Source of the DNA: Hortaea werneckii | Lineage: Eukaryota > Ascomycota > Dothideomycetes > Mycosphaerellales > Teratosphaeriaceae | Length of the DNA: 64,000 nt | Assembly: GCA_037044905.1 (NCBI GenBank) | Contig: JBAOKB010000074.1 | Coordinates: forward strand, 893,866 to 957,865 | Direction of reading: 5' to 3' | In this document: one piece after another, positions 10,649 to 22,401 of the stretch | Position numbering within the stretch: the stretch's first letter is position 1 | Layout: each line of letters begins with the position of its first letter | Made by a program: the position numbers and the translations under genes | Notes under the pieces: model-generated | What the model was told of the DNA's origin: nothing | Databases searched by the model: none | What the model saw: the letters and a program-made list of their open reading frames with translations, nothing else

Positions 10649-12978
10649 CTTGTTGCTGTCGTCAAGTGCTCCACTCCAGGTAAGGACCGAATCAAGTACC
10701 AGCACGATCTACGCGCCGCGGAATGCGAAAGAGGAACGGTTTCTGCTGTGTGTCTGCCGAATTGTGTTCTGTTTGTGTCAAAAAGGTGTCGGTTTGATGT
10801 GTCCAGCAAAGTTGTCGCAATGAGATCACCTGCCGATAAGCGGCAGTCCGCGGTCCAAGCGAGGTCAGACGACTAGGTAGGCTAAGCACGTGGCCGGCCG
10901 ACAACGGGAATCAAAAAGAAAAAGTGAAACTGACGCGTTTGCGACAAACGGGAGAGCGCACAGGCAAACGATGAAGGTCTGTTTTCTCAATCCACGGTCA
11001 GCGCGAGGGAGGGATGGATAGATGGGGGTTTGATCCTCGTGCACGAATGGACACCAGTAGAACGGTGTGGGAGCTTCGCAGGGTCCAAACTCTAAACAAG
11101 CGCCACAGCTTCCACTAGCAGAAAAGTTGGGACAATATGGGTGAGATGGATAAGCCCCCCCCCTCCTCATGTCGCACGAGAACGAACGATCTTCATCTCA
11201 AGCAGGCAGTGCAGACAGGGCAATCATGGCAGGCAACAGACGGCTGTCGGGGCCCTGCAGGAGGAATGGGGTCGAGTGTATGCGACCGCCATGCGTGTGG
11301 AGAGGGCAGGACGAAATGTTGGTACTGTGAGTGGATCGTTCAACTAGCGTGGTCGTAGTAGCTCGACCATAGGCAGCGAATAATGTGCAGCGCTCGCGCT
11401 CCTTTTCACGCTTTGGATTCATGATCAGCTGTCCCGTGTTCACCTCTTCCTGCGGCTCATCACTTTAGCTAGCTAGCATGAGGTAGCCCGCCAGCGAGAC
11501 CCAGTCCATTTTCATTGGGGTTTCCCGTGCTCGGCAGCTCAGAAGGATTGGGGGGGATCCTGCCTTATGCACGGTCGGCTGCAGCTGAGATGTATGTAGC
11601 TTTCCACCCTTTTCTATTGGTACAGCCTTGCGAGCTGCGGATTTGGGGGGAAGAATGTACATAGCAGGTATTGCAATTGCTTCGGGCACGAACTCTGATC
11701 TGCCGGTCCTTTCCCTCATCCAGCCGGCTTCTGGACCTTCACCGCTGTGGCGGTCGATGTAGCAAGTCACGGAAAGCTTGGAATTGGTCGGAGGTGGGAA
11801 ACGGTCGGTCGGTGGGAGAAGATTGGCTTGCGTTAGCTTACCTGTTCGGATAATAATGGGCGTTTTATCGGTCTGGACTAGATCGGCAATCCGTGGTGGA
11901 TTTGGGGTCCCTGCAGTTGCCGAATGAATTTCATCAGACTTAGGTAACCGCCTCCAGCAGATGCTACATACAGTACTATCTAAGGTAGGTAGGTATGAAC
12001 ATGATACCTAGTGTCAAGACGACTTGAGGGCTTGAGGTCAACCGCAGACCGTGTCCTCGCGCATCTGCGACTCACCTTGAATACCTCGCATAATGCGCTC
12101 GTCACGAGGCTTTGAAGCTTCCGGGCTACGAAGGTGCGAGAGCGCGTACTTGTCGACAATCGAGCCGTCTCCTGCGCAATCCCAGTCGACGCATCCAAAC
12201 TCGATAGACTACGGCTTGGCTACACCAATGGTTCGACGCTAAAAGCGCAGCCAGTACGATGATAGCTGTCACTATGGGAAGTTCGACCGACACTGTTTTA
12301 AACCACTGTATTCGTGTGGCGGTGGCGAAACGACATGGAGCATCTCCGCACTATCATCGAGATGCACACTGTTTGGGGGCATCATTGGCCGAGTGAATAC
12401 TGTTTTGTGGACGAGAAGGAATGCTCAGATGTCGCCATCCTGAACTGCGTCAATTGTAACATGCCTGAAGGCTAAGTATCAAATGATACAAGAGGGCCGT
12501 CCAATGTGGATGGCTTTGCTACCTCCTTATCGGAAACAAGTCAAAAACTTGAATCCATGAATGATACCTTACCTAGGTAGATGCCTAGAAGTCGCGGTGA
12601 AAGCTGCATTCATGGCACCTTCAGGTTTCCGGCTGCACCTCCAGCTCAGGTTTGTATAGTGAGCCTAGTCGCTCCTTCCCACACAACCCATCATGAGACC
12701 TGTCATTTCCTCTTTCGCCAGAAATGCCGGCCTTCCGACCCACCCGGAGCGCTACCATGTACTTAGCTAGGCCGGTTGGTCGAAACCTGGTTTAACCACC
12801 ATGGATATGCAACTCATCACGTCCAGCACCAGAAGCCACATTCCGTGAAACAGATGCATTCGGGTCAGCCTATCTCCATCACTCAGTCGGTGAGGTGACT
12901 TTCTATCGGCAGTTCAGGCTTCTGTTTGTGGGCTGCCATGGGCACTTGCTGACTCCGGCAGTGCCTGCATGCGACGAG
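10649..12978. other. gene-poor interval, 2.3 kb
   Basis: No frame with recognisable protein content on either strand; open stretches are short (about 100 codons or less) and overlap each other. The left part is probably the promoter of the RRM gene. An ACCTAGGT palindrome occurs at 12571-12578. I see no tRNA, rRNA or transposon features. A non-coding RNA or a small multi-exon gene cannot be excluded by eye. Confidence 0.4.
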
Positions 12979-15246
12979 ATGGACATAAGGCGGTGGTTAG
13001 ATGACACTGCTGATCGCGAGCCACCTGATGTGGATGTGCCGCCGCGCTCACTTCAACTCCCGATCCACAAAATCTACCGGCTAGACCTCCGCGAAGGAAC
13101 CGCCGGAAAAGGCAACGAGCGTCAAGCGACAGCTCCATCATCGTCCCACCGCAGTGCCGTAGTAAGCGCAGTCGCCGTCAGCCGCGAGTCCAGGCGCACT
13201 CCTCGACACCTTCTGCCGTTGAGAATGCCTGCGCTGCGGAAGATGCCGGCGCGGATGCATATTCCTCATCTGCCCTTGATGACCCAAAGCCTTCTGTCGA
13301 TGCGGTACATGAGCACGCTTACACCAGGAAAGCGCGGCACAAGACAAACCCTGGCCGCTACGAGCCCAAGTCAAGGAAACAGAGGAGGGAGCTGAAGGCG
13401 CGCAATGATTCACGATCTAGACCCAAGCATCGCAAGTCGCACCGCAGCGGCGATGGTGGGCGGGCGACAGGGTTGGTGCAGAGTTTCCAGCTCAAGAATG
13501 GACCAAAGGGTGGTCGTCTGACGGTACGTCTTCCATGCAACCACGCCTATCGGCTAGATTGACCAACTTGATGCAGTTGAAGCCTGAGACCGCAACTGGT
13601 TTCTTCAAGCATGGCCGTGCCTCGGCGCAAGTGGCGGGCAGGGGTGGCGGGCGTACGTACTTTGCTGCCTAACGTAGCACAGCGTAGAGTGCTAACCCTC
13701 CTGTTAGTCCCTGACTTGGCCTTCAACGAAATGCGTTTCCTACAGAAGCCGAAAGACCATCAGGATGCTGTGTCGGGAAATCAAGCTGCCAAAGGCCCTA
13801 CGAAGAAGGACCGGAAACATGCGCAAGACGAGGAAATCTCTGCCTACTTTGCTGCACAGCGGCGCGATCCGGATGGGAAACAACAAGATCCGTCTAAGAT
13901 TGGCGGTAGACAGGACAGGCGCAAAGACTCTCCATTACGGGCGCGGCAGGCATCACAACCTCCTGTAGACCTGCCCGAGAAGCCTTTCCTAGGGTTTGGG
14001 AGCAAAGGCACACAGCAAGACCCTAGTCATAAACATGACCAGAGCACAAGTCACTACAGCTGGTCAGAGTCCGCAGCTCCGGCAAGAACTGAGAAAGGAA
14101 ACGCACCGATTTTGAATGCAGCCTTCGCCACCGAAAGGCCTGGAGAGACTGAGTCGGTCACATCAAAACCAAAGATTGCCAGTAGGGACAGGGCTAGCGA
14201 GAAGAGCGTGGCTCAAGATGAATCTTTAGACGCCTCATGGAAAAGAGAAAGTCTGCATCAGTCACAGCCCAAGAAAAGATCTACGCTTCGCGAGACGGAT
14301 GTCGCGCCCCTTGCTGCGCGACTAAAAGATGACGAAGCAAGACGTTCCACCACCAAGACTACGTGTCAATCATTGCCACATCAAATCCAAGAGACACGGA
14401 GCCAAGATCCGCCGCGTTCACGAGGCGACGTGAGCTGTCATACTTCTGACATACTGAAAGTCAGACAACCGAACACCCTCATAACGAAGTCCACCTTCGA
14501 GAGTCTGATTGGTCTCGCAGCGGTCGGTGAAGACGATAAAGAGAACAAGCAGCCGGATTCTTCATCGCCTACCGGCAAACTGCTCAAGCGTGCCAGAGAC
14601 GCTCTGTCTCAGCCCACGGTCACGCCGGTAAAGATCGGACAAGGGCATCATGGCGCCAACGCTGGTTTGAACTTCGAAGACCAGCTTACGGATACTGGAG
14701 GCCTCCATATGCCCGAGCGCCGGCTACAATATTACAGGGGATGATACAGCTTTCGGTCAGAAAGGACGACAGTATCAGCGCCCCAGCCTAGAGCAAAGAA
14801 TCTTTCGTGGGCCAACAAGGCAGCAGATCGGAAATCTCCAATACGGGATGGCAGAGCCCCTATTACGCACTCAGAACCTGAGTAGCGATGCTGAAATGCT
14901 TGATAACGGCAACGACGCTGCTCCATTGGAACTGTACGACAGCTATGTTTATGCAGATGGAGAGAAGAATGATAAACTTGGACAAAATTGGCAGTTTGAG
15001 CGCTCTACTGGCTTTCTCGATGACCGAGAACAGAGTCTTGCACCGGTGAGCCGTCTATCTGGCGGACGGATTCAGACGTTTGCTACACTTTCCGATACAG
15101 GACGCGCACGCGCAACTCGAGGACTTTCAATCGACATCGACAATGAGAGCTCGCGTCCGCCGACCTTGGGCGCAGCAGCTGAAGGTGGCGATACTAAGAT
15201 TGAAGATGGATTTGCAGGCTTCTGGAAGCCTCACAGACTGTACTGA
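12979..15246 (+). CDS. Fungal-specific low-complexity protein, probably nuclear, with frame breaks
   Basis: Starts MDIRRWLDDT at ATG 12979. The N-terminal part is basic and Ser-rich (RRNRRKRQR, SSDSSII in the second frame). The middle holds ARHKTNPGRYEPKSRKQRR and FQLKNGPKGGRLT. A 53-bp intron (13524-13576) and a 55-bp intron (13653-13707) then lead to LKPETATGFFKHGRAS and PDLAFNEMRFLQKP. The C-terminal part contains LEQRIFRGPTRQQIGNLQYG and ends KPHRLY. Two frame changes are not explained by introns: one near 13040-13060, and one near 14718-14724, where one surplus C would link PER to GYNITGDD. The product is about 720 residues and largely disordered. I recognise it only as the kind of conserved uncharacterised protein found across Pezizomycotina and assign no function. 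Confidence 0.6.
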
Positions 15247-15423
15247 CAATCGTACGCCCATGGTGTGGATCGACGAACAGTATATAAATGTAAAAATACC
15301 AATCGAACCCAACTTCGTCATGACTTCATGGAATTCTCATCCTTCACTCCCTCAAGCCCAAACTGGGCCGCACGTCCGTCACAGAACCACCTTTCCCCTC
15401 CACATAATCTCTGAATCCAGTCA

Positions 15424-15990
15424 CTACCGTTCCATACTCCACTGCCACCGTCGAAACCCCGCCTTCGTCACCACCGTCACGATCCCTCTCCGCACGCTCC
15501 TCTCCTCCCGCCCATACCCTACCCGCTGACAATACCTTCTCGCGCTCGCCAAGCTCCAGAAATCATACAGATCCAAATACACACTCCCCTCGAGAATCTG
15601 CCGCTTCGCTTTCAGCCCCCGGATTTCCGTCCAGGTGTCCGTTAGCCGGTGGTATTCTTCGATCTTGAGGCAAGGCGTGAGGTAGAATATCGGACTGTAT
15701 TCGTGTCTCAGTTGGGGGTGTGTGGAGAGGAGTGAGGGTAGAGTGGCGGTTTCCCCGAAGGAGGAGAGGTCGGTGGGGAGAGTGAAGGTGTAGATGTTGT
15801 TTCGGAGTTCGGGGGGGAGGGCGAGGAGAGGGGGAAGGGGTGGCGTTGTCATCGCCCTTTTTTCCCTTTGTTGGATTTCCTTCGTCTTCTTTTGTTGGAT
15901 GATCTCTTCCCCTGGGAGGTGGTGCGCTCGCAATGGTGATCGGAATTTACTTTGATGGGGCAGTGTTTCCTTGGCTTCGATCTTCTCCAT
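15424..15990 (-). CDS. F-box-like hypothetical protein
   Basis: One exon of up to 188 residues. A conserved-looking start may be the Met at about 15852, which begins MTTPPLPPLLALPPELRNN; the LALPPELRNNIY segment is the usual fungal F-box-like N-terminus. The rest (LLSTHPQLRHEYSPIFY, LDLYDFWSLASAR) fits the common family of short Dothideomycete proteins with this head and no known partner. It converges tail to tail with the preceding plus-strand gene, 177 bp apart. The longer start at 15990 adds a Lys/Gln-rich stretch of doubtful value. Role unknown; an SCF substrate adaptor would be speculation. Confidence 0.6.
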   Translation of the reverse strand: MEKIEAKETLPHQSKFRSPLRAHHLPGEEIIQQKKTKEIQQREKRAMTTPPLPPLLALPPELRNNIYTFTLPTDLSSFGETATLPSLLSTHPQLRHEYSPIFYLTPCLKIEEYHRLTDTWTEIRGLKAKRQILEGSVYLDLYDFWSLASARRYCQRVGYGREERSVRRGIVTVVTKAGFRRWQWSMER

Positions 15991-16737
15991 TTACTGGACC
16001 TCTCTCCCTCCTGCTCGGAGATTATGGTCTGAATGTTTTAATCGGTAGTAGTAAGTAAAGTGAGTTTTAGCTGGAAATTCGTGATGTACACATACAGCAG
16101 TGAGCTCTCTTGATCTCGTTCTTTCTTAGTAAGGTACGTGGGGTACTGTACGCAGTACGTTGGCGCGCAGAGAAAGTCTGTAAAGCTGGGAGACGGAGCG
16201 GTTCTGAGATCCTTCATGGACTCGGTTCTTCGTACTTGTACTGTACTATCGCTGTTGCCACCTCACAGGTCTGAGCAGCCTATGCGGCTGATCAGGCAAG
16301 GACATCAGATTCGCATCTCAACAGTTGATAGTAGCAATGAAATTCGCTGGATCAAAGGGGATTTTCTCTTTCGTGTGTACATCCATTACGAAACAAGGCC
16401 AACTGCCTAGCCACAAGAACTAAACTATATCATACGGAAAGGGTATACGCAGATAAGACAACCATCTCTCCCTTACTTCGCCCTGTTGCCCCAAGAAACC
16501 CGCTCCTCCGACTTGTGCCCACACCGATCTTCCTCCTCACGTTCCATCTTGAATCTGCCAAAATAAAGCTGTAGAGTAAAACTCCACAAAGCTTTATTAC
16601 GCCCTGCCACCATTCGCAGGTGCCGGAGCATAAATACTATATCCCAACCTCCCCCGTGCGCCCCTCCGCATGCGAGCCCACTGCAGCGCCTCGATCCTCA
16701 GTCCCGGCTCCATGTCGCCGGGCGAGCAACAGTACAG
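15991..16737. other. intergenic region
   Basis: Contains the promoter of the F-box-like gene and the 3' flank of the CLIP-170 homologue. A small inverted motif (GTACTGTACGCAGTAC) lies at about 16143-16158. No gene-like frame beyond 90 codons. Confidence 0.4.
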
Positions 16738-19179
16738 CTAATACTGCTCCTCTGGGCAATCAAAGGCGAGGTGCCCGTCCTTCTCGCAGAGCGCACACCA
16801 TTTGTCTTCCTCGGCGGGTTTGCCGTCTTTCCCGCCTTCGATGCCAGCGGCGCTGGCATTCTCTTTGCCCGTGGCAGAGGTGTTCAGAGGCGGGGGTGGG
16901 GAGGTGAAGGACGTTGGTTTGGTCGGGTTGATGGGCGATGAGGAGGCGGCGAAGGTTTCGCACTCCGACTGTGTCGTGCTCGCGAGACTGGCACATTTCG
17001 CAGTACACGCCTTCTGTCGCTTCGCTCTCTGCGTCGTCCCCTCTCTGGTCAAATGCGCCGGCGTTGTTGTCCGGGTCTTCCTCTTCGGCCAATGAGCCCT
17101 GTCGCGCTCTTTCTGCAAATGCCTGGTTGGCTTTCACAGTTCCGCTTCGTTGTCTTGCCGACGTACCGTCTGCTTGAGCAGTTGCGGTTCGCTCGGACTC
17201 ATTGCGCTGGTGGCGAACCTCCTGGCGAGCGCCATTGGTTGCCGCAGATTCTCTACGAAGCTGTTCCAGCTCTTCTTCGAGACTTTCCTTATCCAGCTGA
17301 CTCTGCTCGAGCGCGTTCTGCAATCGCTGGAGCTCGTCCTCATCTATGGCGTACCCGTTCGCGCCATTGGTTGATGCGGCTGCCTCGCTTGGATTGGAAG
17401 ATAGGTTGTGGATGATCGCTTTCAGTCCACGAATCTCATCATCCTTTCCTTCCAATTCCTTCGCACTGCCACTGCCACTGCCTGCACTTCCAACCTTGGT
17501 GAGACTTGCGCCTTTCTCCCTCTCTCTCGCCAGCTCGGAGCGTCCTCTTTCCACTTCACCTCGCAAGAATTCTACTTCGCCACGCGCCTCAGCCTCGCCT
17601 CTTCTGGATTCTTCAAGGCCCTCCTCGAGCTCAGCGACGAGCTCTTCCAGCTGCTTCAATTGGCTAGCCACGCCCTCAAAATCTTCCCTGCTCCCTCCCA
17701 TTTCCACTGCCTCCTGTTGAAGCTGCTCATTCTGCTGCTGCAATTCCGAGACCTGGGACAACAGATCGCGCTTCTGCTCCTCGTAGACTCGTTCAGTCTC
17801 CGTGCTGGCCATTTCAAGACTGTCCAGCGTACTTCTGAAGTCCGCGCGATGACTGTCAAATTCAGATGTCATCAGCGCAATCTTCTCGTTCTTCTCCCTT
17901 AGCATCTGTCTGAGCTGGCTGGTTGTCTGTTCATCATCATCGCCTAGCTCGCCTCCTCGGTTGGTACCACCGGGGGTGACGCCATCACCTGGCATAAGGG
18001 CTGTCAGCTCCCTAACACTTGTCTCCATCTCTGCAAGCGTCTCGGCCTGTTCCTCAAGCCGCCTATCGCGTTCGTTCAATTCTTTCTGTAGTCTTTGGAT
18101 CTCGTGGTCTTGCCCACCGGCACTGCCCAAGCGAGAAGGCGAGCGAAGAGGCTGGGAGAATGATGGCATGGACGACTGGGACGTCGTGCGCGAGCCACGA
18201 GCGGCGGTGGGCGCTCCAACTGGTGTGCTGTCTTCATCATCGCCTACCCTTCCACGCTGACCAAGACGAGAGCCTGTTCGGGAGTACGGACGAGGTGTTG
18301 TGCCGGCGGCAGGGCGGCTGTAGTGGTTGTCGCTCTGAAGTTTGGCTTGTTCGGTGTTGTAGTCGAGGCGCCGAAGTTCGGTCGGCCGCCCCTTACGCTC
18401 TGGGATAGATGCTTGGCAGGGGTTGGGGCAAGGTTTGGTGCCTGCTTCCTCAATGGTGACTCCGGTCGTGGGAGACTTGGACGGCGCGGTTTGAATTGAG
18501 GGCTTGATGGACGAGCGCCTGGACCGACCGACTGCGAGAACTTGGAAGTCGCGGGGGGATGGGAGGAGTGCGGCCGTTGCCTCTGGCCCGGTTGCCGTTC
18601 AAGGTGCTGTGGGAGGGAGTGTTGGGGGTAGGCGGGAAGGAGTCGGAGGCATTAGTGCTGGGTGACGATCGCTTCTCGGCGCGGTGGACTGGAAGGAAGA
18701 TGCCGGAGCCGGGGATCGAGGTGGTGAAGTAGTATGTCCTGAATCATGCGTCAGACCACTCGAGATGGCTACATGGTGTTTGTCCTGCCTTCCTGTTCAG
18801 GATGGTCACATGACGGGAATGCATCTTACCCATCAACATCACCATCATTCTTTCCCTTGGCCGCGAACGCTCGATCTAGTTCCACGCCGACAAATGTTCC
18901 ATTCTTGCCCCTTACACTTCCAATGAATTTGACTGTGCCATACATGTCCCCTGGCACGTTGACGCTGTCGCCCACATCCAGTTCATCTCCGCCGCCCGCC
19001 ATTGCGCTCGCTGCTCTGCTTCCCGGCGTTCTGGGCTGTCCGCCTGTGAGGGCCTGCAGGCTGGCCTTTCTGTTTACCGCTGCGCTCGCACTCAGACCTA
19101 GGCCAGCTGGAGATTTTTCTGCGGAGCCGGTGTTGTATGATGATCGTTGCAGCCGTTGCCGTGGGGTCTGCAAGGACAT
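16738..19179 (-). CDS. CLIP-170-type microtubule plus-end protein with frame breaks
   Basis: Orthologue of the CLIP-170 / Bik1 / Tip1 family, which tracks microtubule plus ends. Exon 1 (19179-18833) encodes MSLQTPRQRLQRSSY and a CAP-Gly domain (GDSVNVPGDMYGTVKFIG, KNGTFVGVELD). An intron of about 100 bp follows, and the domain is completed by GTYYFTTSIPGSGIFLPVHR. Then come a Ser/Pro-rich linker, a long coiled coil (about 18110-17180, rich in Glu, Gln and Leu) and two C-terminal CCHC zinc knuckles (YCEMCQSREHDTVEC and WCALCEKDGHLAFDC). Three frame changes occur without usable introns: near 18520, near 18310, and at about 16964, where one surplus base splits the first knuckle. About 800 residues in all. 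Domain order is exactly that of fungal CLIP-170 proteins. Confidence 0.85.
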
Positions 19180-19819
19180 GATGGGGATGCTTGCAAACAC
19201 AAGTACCGGGTAGTCAATGTATGCGAGACGGCACAGCAGAAGCGAGTTGCTATGGGGTCTCGGAGAATAATTCGCCTGTGAAGTTTGAGGCTGTCCCCAG
19301 GGTGCAGCGCGTAAACAATGTTTAATTATTGGGCCGCCATGTCGTCATGTCTGCATAAATCCCATCAACCAAATGGCGACCTAACAACGCTAAGATACTG
19401 TTTGACCAGCGTGAAATGCTCACCAATATTTCACGGTATAGTATCAAAGCAAATGGTGGACTTCCACACGGCTCTACAAGGGACTCGCGGCGGAACATGT
19501 GTTGCATGCGTTCCTCACCCACATTCGCACTGTACCTGGGTACTTGATTCATTATTGATGGCGCCTCTGCACATGAGACGGCGGCTGCTGACTCACCGTC
19601 ACCCGGATCGACGTTGCCCTCCCGTCGGGCTGGTAACTACGAGGACCTCGGCATCTCCCCTCCGCATCCCATCGGTGCCATCTCCAGAGCCGAGAGCAAC
19701 CAGCCATTGAAGATGTAGGCATCCGCAGACAATGCGATCTGTACTGGTAGGTTATTGTATTGATTAGAACGTGGTCTCACTATTGAAGGCGAAGAGTATA
19801 CCGCAGCCAAACAGCCAAT

Positions 19820-21001
19820 ATGGCAGGACCAATTAGGCAACCAATAGACCTCAAGAGCTTGGAGAAGTATATCGAGAACGAGGTCCCCGAGATCAAGACG
19901 CCGCTGGAGGTGAAGCAGGTAGGTAGATCAGGACAGAATGAGTGATGCTCAATGAGAAATGTGCCGCTGATATGCTGCTGTCAGTTCGGCTATGGCCAAT
20001 CCAACCCAACCTACCTTCTTACCGCTTCAGACGGCGGCAAGTATGTCATGCGCAAGAAGCCGCCTGGGAAACTCCTTTCCAAGACAGCACATCAAGTCGA
20101 CCGCGAATATCGAATAATACACGCTCTCGAGAAGACCGATGTCCCCGTCCCAAGAGCTCTATGCCTGTGCGAAGACGATAAAGTGGTCGGCACCACCTTC
20201 TACATCATGTCCTTCCTCAAAGGCCGCATCTTCGAAGACCCCGCCCTGCCCGATGTCTCTACACAGCACCGACGGGAAATGTGGAAGAGCGCGGTCACGA
20301 CCCTTGCCAAATTCCATCGCATCGCACCCAAAGACGTCGGCCTCGAGGGATTCGGCCGACCAAACAACTTCTACAACCGCCAGCTTAAGACCTTCGCAGG
20401 CATCTCAGAGGCGCAGGCTCAAGCTGTGGATGTCGACTCCAAGGAACCCGTCGGTAAAGATCCCCCATTACGACGACATGGTCGCCTTCTTCGGCAACCC
20501 CAGCACACAGCCCAAGGACCGAGGCACTTTCGTTCATGGGGATTACAAGATCGACAACCTGGTCTTCACCCGACGGAACCTTATGTGATCGGCATCTTAG
20601 ACTGGGAGATGGCGACGATTGGCCACCCGCTCTCGGACGTGACCAACCTCCTCATGCCTTTTACGACCGCCTCCTCCGGCCGCGCGCGCGAGGTCGGCCG
20701 AGCCAATCCCTCGTTCGCGCCGGGCGCTACGCCCGGGCTGCCGTCCAAGGAGGAGTGTATCGCGTGGTACCAGAGCACGGTCGGCTTTGAAGTGCTGGAT
20801 ACCGAGCTCACGTGGGCGGACGCTTTCAGTATCTACAGGGGTAGTATCATCATGCAGGGGATTGCGGCGCGGTATGCCCAGCGTCAGGCGAGTAGTGAGA
20901 AAGCAGGGGATTATGCTGTGCAGATGAAGCCGTATGCGGAGATGGGGTGGGAGTTCATCCAGGAGCTGAAGGGGAAGCTTAGTGGGAAGACGAAGTTGTA
21001 G
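19820..21001 (+). CDS. APH-fold kinase (ACAD10/11 N-terminal-like), with a compensated frame break
   Basis: Aminoglycoside-phosphotransferase-fold kinase, similar to the kinase half of ACAD10/11, which phosphorylates 4-hydroxyacyl substrates for their breakdown. The fungal substrate is not known. Exon 1 is 19820-19918 (MAGPIRQPIDLKSLEKYI), a 66-bp intron follows, and exon 2 is 19985-21001. Seen: FGYGQSNPTYLL, KYVMRKKPPGKLL with the ATP-site Lys, and the C-terminal GILDWEMATIGHPLSDV with the metal-binding Asp. The catalytic loop HGDYKIDN is present only in another frame between about 20459 and 20568. A surplus G near 20459 and a missing C near 20567 cancel each other, leaving a continuous frame with about 40 meaningless residues in place of the active site. 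About 360 residues. Confidence 0.85.
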
Positions 21002-21637
21002 GGTTCAAGGTTGACGACGTATTTGTGTGGAGATATCCGTTTCAGTATAGATTCACGTAAATGCATTTCAAGTAAGATTATTCTTGCAATGTATCTGGAT
21101 ATAATCGATTATATTTGCCCTCTTGACGTAGGCATTTCGAATTTCCGGCCTCTACTATTGGGACCGATAGACGCCTTGAAAACTACTGCCGGCCTGATCT
21201 TGAGGGCTGAAGGAGGTCGCAAAGGTTGCCAAGCACGACTGCTGTTAGGCAAGCGTAGCCTGGGCGTGCCATGCATGCGTCCACGGGTCGGTGGACTACT
21301 CTACCACCAGGTAGCCTCCACTGCCCTTCAGAGCAATCTTGACCGAAGAGGCGCCTGATGGTGGATTGGTAAACATTTTGAGGTTACTTAAGCTAGTAAT
21401 GAATAGGGCGCCTTACATTTTATCCCCATACTCGCCCTGCCTGCGCCTCAAACGCCGCCTGTCGCTTGGACAGCACATCTTCGTCTCAGAGCTGACGCCC
21501 CCTTAAATCGCGTGTTCCTGTGCCTTTCTCTCTCCATCGTCGTGCCCGGGCGCATAGAGCTTCTGGCTTGCCTCTCGAGCTCATTGCAGGCATAGCTCTG
21601 TCTTTTGCGTCCTCTCTCGTTTGGCCACTTCAAGTTC

Positions 21638-22009
21638 CTATCTTCCACCTCTGTCCTCGCCACCTATCCTGTCTAGCGCTTCCATCATCACCACACTGTT
21701 GCCGCGGATCACGCACATGCCCAACCTGACCTTCTCGTTGTTCGCTTTGCTCTCGGTGGCTTCGTCCAGGACAATGTTTGAGGAAGACCTGCGGTCTTAT
21801 GTTAGTCTCGTGTGACATGTGTACTTCTTGAGGGAAAGCATGCTTACATCGTAGCCTCTGAGCGTGCCCATCACCTTGCGCGATCCATTCAGTTGGACTT
21901 CTACACGCTTGTCCAAGTACTAATGCGGAGTAGGTCAGTATGATGCATCCTCTTCGTGGACAGATTTAGGGCAAACTACCTTTTTGAGTTCAGGCTGTGC
22001 TTGAGGCAT
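21638..22009 (-). CDS. SMX2: Small nuclear ribonucleoprotein G (SmG), with a frameshift
   Basis: Core Sm protein of the heptameric ring on spliceosomal snRNAs. Three exons: 22009-21980 (MPQAQPELKK), 21919-21848 (YLDKRVEVQLNG, KVMGTLRGYD) and 21788-21638 (VFLNIVLDEATE, MCVIRGNSVVMMEALDRI). These carry the Sm1 and Sm2 motifs; IRGNSV is typical of SmG. Introns are 60 and 59 bp. Exon 3 carries one surplus A (plus-strand T run 21776-21778) that turns LNIVLDE into nonsense. The rest of exon 3 is intact in the corrected frame to its TAG. About 84 residues, normal for the family. The gene is essential in all eukaryotes studied, so a sequencing error is the likeliest cause. Confidence 0.9.
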
Positions 22010-22401
22010 GATGGCGGCGGTTGTGGGTATTGGACAAGGTGATGTAGGTGCTTGGGCGCAAGGCAGTGGTTGTCTTCACATGCGTCGCGAAAACGATGTC
22101 GCGCGAGTCAAGCACGGATTTGCCGAGCGGTGAAGCTACTGCAAGGGTCTTGGCGCGCTCTACCTTCTACAAGGCAACAACAGACTGGATCGTTTGTGGC
22201 AATCATCCACGTTTCAGGATAATATCTACTAAGATTATGCGACAACACTGACCGCGGTGATCGAGCCGAATTATTTGGGTTAGGATCTATCGTCATGAGA
22301 TCGGCTCGGTCTTCCCATAACGGTCAACCTCATTACAAGGGGTGAGAAAGTGGCCAAAGACGACAACGTTTCATACCTCATACCTTTGAGTTCTTTCCGC
22401 T

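Noticed and set aside
10865..11770. Several 70-100 codon frames as small genes
   Set aside because: They overlap each other on both strands and show no domain, signal peptide or intron pattern.
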